The position numbers were made by a program, and so were the translations under genes. The notes under the pieces were generated by a model, which made no database searches, was not told the origin of the DNA, and worked only from the letters and a program-made list of their open reading frames with translations. DNA of 64,000 bases from Ruminococcaceae bacterium UBA1405 (GTDB taxonomy: Bacteria; Bacillota; Clostridia; Oscillospirales; Ruminococcaceae), in NCBI GenBank assembly GCA_002305685.1, contig DBQB01000024.1, forward strand, positions 102,249 through 166,248, written 5' to 3'. Shown one piece after another: positions 34,124 to 41,498 of this stretch (its first letter is position 1; every line of letters begins with the position of its first letter).

Positions 34124-34886
34124 GAGTTTTCTTTCTTCCTATTCGTTTCAGTTTGAAATACGAACGGACTTTCCGCCGTTTTTTCTTGATCTGCTGCATC
34201 GCAGGTACCACCGCCAGCACCGGAAGATCATACGTTTGCATCAGATAATCCTCCGAGCGGATGGAATCGCTGAGCAGTTCCAGAATGATGATCAGTCCCA
34301 CACTCACCGCTCCGGCCAATAAGAATCCCACCAGGGTATAGGCCGTCACGCTGGGAGAGACCGGATAAGCCGGGACAATGGCATAGTCAACAATCTTGAC
34401 CGAGCTGCCCTCCACAATCTCGGAGATTTTCTCAGGCAAAATCTGCGCGATGGTGTTGGCAATCCGCTCCGCCTCGGCAGGGTCCTGGCTGGTGACCACA
34501 ATCTCAAAGACCTCGGTATCGTTGACCGGGAAGGCGGAGATCATCTCCACCAGTTCCTCGTAGGTATAGGGCAGCTGTGCCTGCTCAATGACGGCGTTGA
34601 GATTTTGCCGGCTTTCCATGATGACGATGTAGGTTTTCACCAGGCTCTGCGCTGCGGAGAGTTCACCGGAGGATATGCTCAATGAAGTATTGCCCACCGA
34701 AATGGAGCTGTTGTTGACATACATCATCGCTCTGGCCTGATACAGAGGCGTCACAAAAAACGCAGCATAGGAAAACGCCATCGCCGCCCCCAACAGCACC
34801 GCTCCAACAACCAGCCATATTCGTTTCCAAACCGCATACAGCAGTGCGGAAAGATCGATCTCTATGGTATCCTTTTCTTCATGCAC
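34104..34886 (-). CDS. Wzz/YveK-type chain-length determinant, BY-kinase activator
   Basis: 260 residues with membrane helices at ~28-48 (WLVVGAVLLGAAMAFSYAAFF) and ~190-212 (AYTLVGFLLAGAVSVGLIIIL), and an extracytoplasmic region between with QSLVKTYIVIMESRQNLNAVIE. The short cytoplasmic C-terminus is basic. Such proteins set polymer length and switch on the kinase encoded next. GTG at 34886 with AAAGGAG eight bases upstream; the ATG-like start at 34910 has none. First gene of the capsule operon. Confidence 0.9.
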   Translation of the reverse strand: MHEEKDTIEIDLSALLYAVWKRIWLVVGAVLLGAAMAFSYAAFFVTPLYQARAMMYVNNSSISVGNTSLSISSGELSAAQSLVKTYIVIMESRQNLNAVIEQAQLPYTYEELVEMISAFPVNDTEVFEIVVTSQDPAEAERIANTIAQILPEKISEIVEGSSVKIVDYAIVPAYPVSPSVTAYTLVGFLLAGAVSVGLIIILELLSDSIRSEDYLMQTYDLPVLAVVPAMQQIKKKRRKVRSYFKLKRIGRKKTHVLESY

Positions 34887-35430
34887 AGAAGAAACTCCTT
34901 TCCCCAACAACTTGTCGGATCCTCTATTTTGTCAAGCACAGGAAGCTCATTTAAAATGATTACGCCCCTGTATAACCAAATACGGTATCAAGAGAATTCT
35001 CCGGTTGCCACGGCAGCGCCGTCACAACGCACTGGTATTATGTCATATCTGCTCGAAAAGCGCAATATTATTAAAAACAGTTCTACAAAGCCAACATTCA
35101 GTACGGTACAAAAGCTATATTTATCTTGCATATTATACATTTTTTTTGGAAATATATGCTTATATATCAATTTTATACCTTTTTTTCATCAAGAGAAAAG
35201 ATAATATCCATCCATCATGCTGCCATCCGCTGTATTTACATGAAAATCAATACAGCAATATTTTATAAAATTTGGCGATTGGCGCAAAGAAAAATTTTGC
35301 CAAATAGCCGGCGGATGCTTTTCCGTTGGAGATCTTTTTTCGCAACCCTTCCCCACGGTTCTATCTGCGTTTTCCCTGGGCATATACTAAAACCAGAGAT
35401 ATCGACTCTCCAGTAAGGGTGTGAGAACAG
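34887..35430. other. divergent region between the capsule operon and spoIIID
   Basis: About 540 bases without a gene, clearly more AT-rich than the surroundings, especially 35087-35280. Must hold the capsule promoter; no clean sigma-A box was found. A hairpin TTGGCGCAAA/TTTTGCCAA lies at about 35279-35304. TATAAT on the minus strand at about 35131-35136 has only a poor -35. Confidence 0.4.
35381..35388 (+). promoter_or_regulatory. possible sigma-E -10 box before spoIIID
   Basis: CATATACT matches seven of eight positions of the Bacillus sigma-E -10 consensus CATACANT and lies 43 bases before the GTG start. The -35 region is a weak match. spoIIID is a sigma-E gene in Bacillus and Clostridium, which is the main support. 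Confidence 0.35.
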
Positions 35431-35700
35431 GTGAAAGGTTTACCGGAGGAGCGAGCGGTGCAGCTGGCTCTGTATATTGTGGAGAACAAGGCCACAGTTC
35501 GAAGGACGGCAAAAATCTTCGGAATTTCCAAATCTACGGTACATAAGGACGTCTCCGAGCGGCTCAGAAAACAAAATTATGCGCTGTACCAGCAGGTCAA
35601 ACAGGTTTTGGATCAAAACAAATCCGAACGACACATCCGCGGCGGAATGGCTACCAGGGAAAAATATGAAAAACTCAAACACCATCCCGTACAACCGTAG
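35431..35700 (+). CDS. spoIIID: sporulation transcription factor SpoIIID
   Basis: 89 residues, the usual SpoIIID size. ERAVQLALYIVENKATVRRTAKIFGISKSTVHKDVSERL is the characteristic helix-turn-helix, followed by the basic helix region HIRGGMATREKYEK that also touches DNA. It acts in the mother cell after sigma-E and tunes many sporulation genes. Start is GTG with AAGGGTG upstream. Its presence marks the organism as an endospore former or a recent descendant of one. Transcribed away from the capsule operon. Confidence 0.96.
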   Translation: MKGLPEERAVQLALYIVENKATVRRTAKIFGISKSTVHKDVSERLRKQNYALYQQVKQVLDQNKSERHIRGGMATREKYEKLKHHPVQP

Positions 35701-35846
35701 AAAAGAAAATGCGCGGGCAAAAGCTCTTTGTCCGCGACATATTTTTGCATCACAATGGGGAATATGCTATAATTGAGTCGTTTTCCGATATATTTTCTGG
35801 TTTTCCTCTCCCGGAAAAGATTCCGAAAAGAAAGGACGGCTCCATT

Positions 35847-37142
35847 ATGTACCATACCGCTTTTTATCCTGCCGATCTGCTGCTTCCGGACCCCCAACAT
35901 ATCACAGCGGCAGAGATGCAAAAATGGGCCTGCGTGGCCTGCGATCAGTACACCTCCCAGCCGGAATACTGGCAGGCGGTGGAACGGTTGGTGGGACAAG
36001 CGCCCTCCACCCTGCGCCTTACGCTGCCTGAGATATATCTGGGCGAACCGGATGTGCAGCAGCGCATCGACGCCATCGCCGCCCATATGAAAGATTATCT
36101 CTCCCGAAATCTGTTTCTCTGTTATCCCCATTGCTTTTTGTATCTGGAGCGCACCCTGTCCTCAGGCAGTGTTCGCCGGGGGCTGATCGGCATGGTGGAT
36201 CTGGAGGACTACGACTATCTTCCTTCCAGCCATTCGCTGATTCGCGCCACCGAGGGAACGGTATTGGAACGGATTCCTCCCCGCGTCAAAATCCGGCAGG
36301 ACGCCTGTCTGGAACTGCCCCATGTCATGATGCTGATCGACGATGCTCAGCGCACAGTGATAGAACCTTTGGCACAGGCAGCCTCCCAGGAGCTGCTGAC
36401 CAAGGTCTATGACTTTCCGCTGATGATGGACAGCGGCGCCGTCAAGGGATATCTGGTGGATTCTGACCGGCAACAACAGATTACCCAGGCGCTGCAACAT
36501 TTGGCGGCCCCGGAACATTTTGCCGCCCGATACGCTCTGCCCCCGGATACACCGCCGCTGCTGTTTGCAGTGGGGGATGGAAACCATTCCCTGGCCACCG
36601 CCAAAGCCTGTTATGAGCGGCTCAAGCAGACCCTTCCCAGAGAGCAGTGGGAAAATCATCCTGCACGGTATGCGCTGGTGGAGGTGGTCAACCTCCATGA
36701 CGATTCGCTACAATTTGAACCGGTGCATCGCTTTGTCACCGGTGTGGAGGTTGAAAAACTCTTGCAGGCGCTTAAACAACACTGTGAGGCGTCGGAGCTG
36801 CCACAGCCCGGCGCACAGCGGATTACCGCTGTGGTGGCAGGAAAATCGATGCCGCTGTATCTATGCCGCACCAGCGGAAACCTTCCGGTAGCTACCCTGC
36901 AAAACTTCCTGGATCGTTATCAGAAAGAGCATGGCGGAGAGATCGATTATATTCATGGGGATGATGTGGCAGTCAAGCTGAGTATGCAGCCCCATTCCAT
37001 CTCCTTCCTGCTTCCTGCAATGGAAAAGGACCAGCTGTTCCCCACCGTACTTTTGGACGGCGTGCTTCCCAGAAAGACCTTCTCCATGGGACATGCCTGT
37101 GACAAACGATTTTATCTGGAAGCGAGAAAAATCACCAGATAG
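35847..37142 (+). CDS. DUF1015 family protein
   Basis: 431 residues matching the DUF1015 family in pattern: FYPADLLLPDPQ and ACDQYTSQPEYW near the N-terminus, then FAVGDGNHSLATAKACYE near 235, ARYALVEVVNLHDDSLQFEPVHRFV near 270 and a final HACDKRFYLEARKI. Biochemical role not established to my knowledge. ATG at 35847 with AAGGACGG upstream; the upstream in-frame extension to 35709 has no site. Separated from spoIIID by 146 bases; function within this context unclear. Confidence 0.85.
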   Translation: MYHTAFYPADLLLPDPQHITAAEMQKWACVACDQYTSQPEYWQAVERLVGQAPSTLRLTLPEIYLGEPDVQQRIDAIAAHMKDYLSRNLFLCYPHCFLYLERTLSSGSVRRGLIGMVDLEDYDYLPSSHSLIRATEGTVLERIPPRVKIRQDACLELPHVMMLIDDAQRTVIEPLAQAASQELLTKVYDFPLMMDSGAVKGYLVDSDRQQQITQALQHLAAPEHFAARYALPPDTPPLLFAVGDGNHSLATAKACYERLKQTLPREQWENHPARYALVEVVNLHDDSLQFEPVHRFVTGVEVEKLLQALKQHCEASELPQPGAQRITAVVAGKSMPLYLCRTSGNLPVATLQNFLDRYQKEHGGEIDYIHGDDVAVKLSMQPHSISFLLPAMEKDQLFPTVLLDGVLPRKTFSMGHACDKRFYLEARKITR

Positions 37143-37262
37143 CAGCAGATGGAGCGGATGTGTTGGATATCTGCATATTTCCATATCCAAATGGACACAA
37201 CCAATCCTATCGACCAAAGGAAGAAATCCTTTTTCTTCCAATACCATAAAGGAGTCAACCGT

Positions 37263-37772
37263 ATGCAACTGCAATACCGTATCCGCACCGTCCATCCCGA
37301 CGATCCCCTGGAGCTGGAGGCCATCATCCAGGTGGAGGCCGTCTGCTTTCCCGCCGCGGAAGCTGCCACCCCCCATTCCCTGGCACAGCGCATAGCTGCC
37401 TTTCCCCAGTCCTTTCTGGTGGCGCAGCGGGAGGACACCGGTGAGATCATCGGCTTTATCAACGGCAGCGTTACCGACCATTCCACCATCTCCGACGAGA
37501 TGTTTGAAGATGTTTCGCTGCACAACCCCGCCGGGGCTTATCAGGCAATCTTTGGGCTGGATGTTCTGCCGGCATACCGCCGTCAGGGGATCGCGGCGGC
37601 GCTGATGAACGCTTTCATCGAAAATGCCCGGAAGCAGGGACGAAAAGGGCTGATCCTCACCTGCAAAGAGCATCTCCTATCATACTATGGCTCCTTCGGC
37701 TACCAAAACGAAGGAATTTCCCAGTCGGTACATGGCGGGGCCGTCTGGTATGATATGCGCCTGATTTTCTAA
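37263..37772 (+). CDS. GNAT-family N-acetyltransferase
   Basis: 169 residues. IIQVEAVCFPAAEAATPHSLAQRI near the start, FLVAQREDTGEIIGFINGSVTD, the acetyl-CoA motif FGLDVLPAYRRQGIAAALMNAFIENA near 100 and YYGSFGYQNEGISQSVHGG at the end. The layout resembles arylalkylamine-N-acetyltransferase-like GNATs; substrate unknown. AAAGGAG precedes the ATG at 37263. It follows the DUF1015 gene by 120 bases, a stretch that holds a GGAAGAA/TTCTTCC hairpin. Confidence 0.85.
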   Translation: MQLQYRIRTVHPDDPLELEAIIQVEAVCFPAAEAATPHSLAQRIAAFPQSFLVAQREDTGEIIGFINGSVTDHSTISDEMFEDVSLHNPAGAYQAIFGLDVLPAYRRQGIAAALMNAFIENARKQGRKGLILTCKEHLLSYYGSFGYQNEGISQSVHGGAVWYDMRLIF

Positions 37773-37842
37773 AAAACTTACCTTGGCAAAGGCTTTTCTC
37801 TCTTCGATGCTGTGCGATAGATATTTTCCCGATAAAACTGCA

Positions 37843-37871
37843 TTGATTTTCCTTTCAAAAAGCGTTATCAT
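37843..37871 (+). promoter_or_regulatory. promoter of the esterase gene
   Basis: TTGATT (37843-37848), 17-base spacer, TATCAT (37866-37871); the leader then carries a hairpin CCGCAC/GTGCGG (37888-37905). Confidence 0.6.
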
Positions 37872-37936
37872 CGAATGGAAAGGATAACCGCACAACACGG
37901 TGCGGCAATCAAAACCCAAGAAGGAGGAATCTATCC

Positions 37937-38809
37937 ATGACCGAAGCCCAACTGGAACAACGCAAACGCGACCGGGAAGCCGGATGGAAACAAATGTGGG
38001 AGGAACTTGACGCCCAGGGAATCCGTCCCGTTCCACTGTGGGAGGAGGGAGCTCCCGGATTTATTCCCTCCTCCGGCCAGACCCAGCCCCGCATTGCATT
38101 CTTCCCGGCAGCCCCTCAGGAGAAAAAACGCGGCCTGATCATCATCGCGGCCGGCGGCGGTTTTACCGCCAAATCCCGTCAGGAGGGGAAACCGGTGGCC
38201 GAGTATTTTCAGCGCGCCGGCATCCATGCCGCCATCCTGGACTACCGCTGTATCCCCCATACCCGCATGGATTCCTGTGCCGACGGCCTTCGGGCGGTGC
38301 GCTGGGTCCGGTATCACGCAAAAGAGCTGAACATCCTCCCCGATAAGATAGCCCTCAGCGGTTTTTCTGCCGGTGGAATGCTCACCGCCCTGGCGGCTAC
38401 CCATTTTGACTCCGGCAATCCTGACGCCGCAGACCCCATCGAGCGGATGTCCAGCCGTCCCGATGCGGCGCTGCTGTTTTATGGCGCCATGGCCCGCGCC
38501 TCCATGCTCTATCGTTTGACCTATGATTTCCAGGCGCAGCGGGAAGCCGCCATGGTGGATCCGCTGGCCTGTATGCGCAACGACGCCCCGCCCTTCTTTA
38601 TCTTCCAGACCAACGACGACGATCCCCGCTATGCGATGAACTTTGGTTCGGCGCTGGCGGACCGGGGAATTCCCTTTGAGTTACATACCTTCTCCGGGGG
38701 CAGACACGGCCAGGGGCTCTATGACGGCAGCTATGGTCATGAAAACATCCCTCACACCGCCCACTGGGCTGAGCTGGCGGTGGAATGGTTGGAGCAGCAG
38801 GGGTTCTAA
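37937..38809 (+). CDS. alpha/beta-hydrolase, acetyl-esterase-like
   Basis: 290 residues. GLIIIAAGGGFTAKSRQEGKPVAEYF gives the oxyanion region, ALSGFSAGGMLTALAA the nucleophile Ser near 150, a FFIFQTNDDD segment near 225 the catalytic Asp, and FSGGRHGQGL the catalytic His near 255. This pattern is that of small esterases of the BD-FAE/Axe type that deacetylate or de-esterify carbohydrates; no signal peptide, so cytoplasmic. AAGGAGG precedes the ATG. Single gene with its own promoter. Confidence 0.87.
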   Translation: MTEAQLEQRKRDREAGWKQMWEELDAQGIRPVPLWEEGAPGFIPSSGQTQPRIAFFPAAPQEKKRGLIIIAAGGGFTAKSRQEGKPVAEYFQRAGIHAAILDYRCIPHTRMDSCADGLRAVRWVRYHAKELNILPDKIALSGFSAGGMLTALAATHFDSGNPDAADPIERMSSRPDAALLFYGAMARASMLYRLTYDFQAQREAAMVDPLACMRNDAPPFFIFQTNDDDPRYAMNFGSALADRGIPFELHTFSGGRHGQGLYDGSYGHENIPHTAHWAELAVEWLEQQGF

Positions 38810-38884
38810 AAAAGCGCCATCTTCCCAAAATTTGCGGAAAGGTTAGCGAAAATTTCACCTTTTCCGATCGTTTTGAATATCCAT

Positions 38885-38942
38885 AAAAAAGGTTACCGAG
38901 AACCGCACATTTGTTGGTTCCCGGTAACCTTTCTTCATTTTT
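38885..38942. terminator. bidirectional terminator
   Basis: Near-perfect stem AAAGGTTACCGAGAACC with GGTTCCCGGTAACCTTT; T-runs on both strands. It lies between the convergent esterase gene and XRE regulator gene. Confidence 0.85.
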
Positions 38943-38995
38943 TGGTTCCTTTGCGGTGCTGTTTGAAAACAGCCAATCGACACTGGGATTGAACG

Positions 38996-39355
38996 TCAAA
39001 ATTCAAAAGGCTGTGCTTTTTTGGCGGCAAATTTCCCAAAACTTTTCACGATCTCCAACAGATACGGAAGGCTTTCCTCCGGCAGTTGGGTCAGCAGCAC
39101 CACCAGCTCCACCAAATCTGTTTTTTCGTCGGCAATCTCACCGCTGAGCAGATAATCCGCTGAGACGTCCAGTGCTTTACAAAGATGAAACAGCACCTCC
39201 GCCGTACAGCTTTTTCGTCCGCTCTCAATATCATAGAGAAACCGGTCTGTAATTCCTGCCTGTTCCGCCAGACGTTCTCTGGAAAGCTCCCGGAAGGTAC
39301 GGGCTCGCGCAATGCGTTCGCCCATTTGTAGATTGAATGGTCGTTTTTCCTTCAT
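38996..39355 (-). CDS. XRE-family transcriptional regulator
   Basis: 119 residues. Helix-turn-helix in residues ~10-65: GERIARARTFRELSRERLAEQAGITDRFLYDIESGRKSCTAEVLF, then a short C-terminal helical region with LVELVVLLTQLPEESLPYLLEIV. Likely a repressor of a nearby target; the divergent secreted-protein gene, with two inverted repeats in between, is the obvious candidate. ATG at 39355 chosen for its GGGAAAG site and because HTH proteins of this type start just before MGERI. Confidence 0.88.
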   Translation of the reverse strand: MKEKRPFNLQMGERIARARTFRELSRERLAEQAGITDRFLYDIESGRKSCTAEVLFHLCKALDVSADYLLSGEIADEKTDLVELVVLLTQLPEESLPYLLEIVKSFGKFAAKKAQPFEF

Positions 39356-39401
39356 ACTTTTGCTTTCCCTGATCCCCGAGGGAAACTCCTTCCTGATTAT
39401 G

Positions 39402-39435
39402 GTAGGCGAGAGAAAAAACAACTTCTCTCGCCTAC
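39402..39435. repeat. 13-bp perfect inverted repeat upstream of the XRE gene
   Basis: GTAGGCGAGAGAA (39402-39414) and TTCTCTCGCCTAC (39423-39435) around an 8-base loop. Followed on the plus strand by TCTTATTT. It could be a terminator-like hairpin or an operator; nothing transcribed on the plus strand ends here. Confidence 0.6.
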
Positions 39436-39494
39436 TCTTATTTCAATGGTATCGATTTTTTTGCGATCTTTATTGAACTATAGTTCCTAATATA

Positions 39495-39523
39495 TTGACT
39501 TTTAAGAATTTTAGTTGTAATAT
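39495..39523 (+). promoter_or_regulatory. sigma-A promoter of the secreted repeat protein
   Basis: TTGACT (39495-39500), 17-base spacer, TAATAT (39518-39523). Confidence 0.75.
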
Positions 39524-39530
39524 ACAAGTA

Positions 39531-39557
39531 CAATCGTTCTTCAGATAGGAACGATTG
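39531..39557. promoter_or_regulatory. 9-bp inverted repeat just after the promoter
   Basis: CAATCGTTC (39531-39539) and GAACGATTG (39549-39557) with a 9-base spacer. It starts eight bases past the -10 box, so it could be an operator or a 5'-UTR hairpin; the divergent XRE regulator is a plausible binder. Confidence 0.5.
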
Positions 39558-39579
39558 ATCATAAAGAGGAGGAAAGACA

Positions 39580-41400
39580 ATGAAAAGAGCGCTGGGAAAA
39601 AAGTTTACCGCATGGTTAATTACCGGCTGTATAACGGTCGCCTCGGTATTTACCGTGTGGGCTGGTTCTGCACCGCAACCGCAAGAATTTGACGAAAACG
39701 GAAATGAAATCATACACATAACCGTAAGCTCCGAATCCAACGGCTGTCGTATTCATGTTGGCAACGGCTATGACCAAACGCAAACAGAGTATATCAGTAG
39801 CTACCAACTCACCAAGGACCAAATCACCATCACCAAAGAAGGGGACAGCAACCCTTGCGAATTTACTCTTGAATCCAGAACAACTTCAGGCGGTGCGCCC
39901 GAAGGAATATGCACCCTCTCAGAACCGGATTTTGATGCTATCTATACCATCTCCATCACCCCTCCAGAACGCCCAGAAGGAAAACAATACATAATCGAGA
40001 TGAGTAGAAATTCCTTCACCCCCATCTGCGACCTTCCGGAGCCGGTCGTAACATTTGGAGAACCAGATGCAGAGGGAAAGGTTTCAGTGACAATCGGCCT
40101 TCCTGAAGGCTCCGTACCGGAAGGGACAGAGGTCTCTATCTACTATTCTGTCAACAATACGATGTCCGGAGATGGTACCGCGCCCGTTACCTTCACCCTT
40201 ACCCGAGATTCGGGCAACGATCACCCCACCAAAACCATTGAAATAAGTGCTTCGGCCATCGGCTTTGGTACCGTCAGGAGCGAAGCCGAATACACCTTTG
40301 CGCCGCAGGAGGGTGAGTTCACGGTGAAGATCACCCCCGTCGATGCTCTAACCTTCCCGGTAGAAGCAGGGACTACCATCGCAACCATCTCCACCGAAAA
40401 TGCTGTCGGAGATGTCCACTATACGGTCATCAACAGCGCCATGCTTGATCATTTAGAGATTGTCGGAAATGAAATCAAAATCCGAAATAGAGAAGAAAAT
40501 TGGATATCCTACTATCTCAATTTTAAAGCAACCGATGGAAATGGAGACAACGCTTATACAGAATGTGATCTATCCTTTACCCCCGGCACCGATCCTACCC
40601 CCGGCACCGATCCTACTCCCGGCACCGATCCTACTCCCGGCACCGATCCTACCCCCGGCACCGATCCTACCCCGGACACCGATCCTACCCCAGACACCGA
40701 TCCTATCCCAGACATAACTCCTTCCATCCCTGACTACACCGTCGATAACGACAACGATTATGATGACGATGACGACGATGATGACGATGACGACGAAGAA
40801 GAGGATCGCCGCTTTACTTCCACGGTTCAGACTTTGCCCGCAGAACCTGTGGCATATACAGCCTCCCAGGCAAATACTGCCCTGACAAAAGCGGCACAGC
40901 AACTGAATTCCGGTGAGACCGCCATCCTCAAAGTGCGCAACGCCTACTATTTCCCGCTGAGTACCATGCGCTCCGTAGCCGCACAGGGGGATCGTCTCTC
41001 CGTTGCCCCCATGCTTTATGGTGATACTGTAGAGGGGAATCGTGTCCTTTTGCGGGTATATGTGGATCCTTCCCGTGCAACCCGAGATATTTATCCCGGC
41101 GGCACCATCTCAGACCAGAAGGTAGAGAACCTGTTTGAAAAATATTTTTCCAACCGTCTGCTGGTACTGAAACTGGATCAGGAGGAAAGCTATGGAATGC
41201 GTCTTCGCATTGCCGCAAAGGTAGATCTGACCGGCTTTGATACCAATCGCCTCTATTTCTATAGCTATAATCCCCGCACCAATACCTATGTCCAGATTGT
41301 TGATCCGTCATACAGCATCGATCGCAATGGCTATCTCCATTTTTACACAACACGGGCCGACTATGTGGTGGTTACCAGCGCTCCGCTAAATCATCGCTGA
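39580..41400 (+). CDS. secreted protein with GTDPTP repeats and a poly-Asp tract
   Basis: 606 residues, family not recognised. Signal peptide at residues ~1-29 (ending VFTVWAG). Residues ~30-330 read like beta-rich, Ig-type modules. Residues ~334-378 are seven or so copies of a six-residue repeat (TPGTDP, later TPDTDP), and 395-409 are eleven Asp, three Glu and one Asp. A C-terminal domain (~415-606) has alternating beta-like segments and ends without a sorting signal or membrane helix. The acidic tract may bind Ca2+. GAGGAGG precedes the ATG. Secreted or cell-surface role inferred. Confidence 0.8.
   Translation: MKRALGKKFTAWLITGCITVASVFTVWAGSAPQPQEFDENGNEIIHITVSSESNGCRIHVGNGYDQTQTEYISSYQLTKDQITITKEGDSNPCEFTLESRTTSGGAPEGICTLSEPDFDAIYTISITPPERPEGKQYIIEMSRNSFTPICDLPEPVVTFGEPDAEGKVSVTIGLPEGSVPEGTEVSIYYSVNNTMSGDGTAPVTFTLTRDSGNDHPTKTIEISASAIGFGTVRSEAEYTFAPQEGEFTVKITPVDALTFPVEAGTTIATISTENAVGDVHYTVINSAMLDHLEIVGNEIKIRNREENWISYYLNFKATDGNGDNAYTECDLSFTPGTDPTPGTDPTPGTDPTPGTDPTPGTDPTPDTDPTPDTDPIPDITPSIPDYTVDNDNDYDDDDDDDDDDDEEEDRRFTSTVQTLPAEPVAYTASQANTALTKAAQQLNSGETAILKVRNAYYFPLSTMRSVAAQGDRLSVAPMLYGDTVEGNRVLLRVYVDPSRATRDIYPGGTISDQKVENLFEKYFSNRLLVLKLDQEESYGMRLRIAAKVDLTGFDTNRLYFYSYNPRTNTYVQIVDPSYSIDRNGYLHFYTTRADYVVVTSAPLNHR
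40579..40713 (+). repeat. in-frame 18-bp tandem repeats
   Basis: About seven units of an 18-bp sequence resembling CCCGGCACCGATCCTACC, differing only at a few third positions or at the Gly-to-Asp change in the last copies. Such an array can change copy number by slippage while keeping frame. Confidence 0.85.
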
Positions 41401-41433
41401 AAAACGCCTTTGCCGGCATCCGGATACTCTGCT

Positions 41434-41474
41434 CAAAAAAATCGGCCTTCCGTATGGAAGGCCGATTTTTTTTG
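41434..41474. terminator. bidirectional terminator
   Basis: Stem AAATCGGCCTTCC/GGAAGGCCGATTT around GTAT with T-runs on both strands, between two convergent genes. Confidence 0.92.
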
Positions 41475-41498
41475 CTGTCATTTCACCGCCGAGGCAGT

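Noticed and set aside
39402..39557. An invertible promoter flanked by inverted repeats
   Set aside because: The two inverted repeats differ in sequence and each is a self-contained hairpin; they cannot recombine with each other, and no recombinase gene is near.
40579..40713. A CRISPR array
   Set aside because: Contiguous 18-bp units without spacers and in frame with a coding sequence; they are protein-coding repeats.
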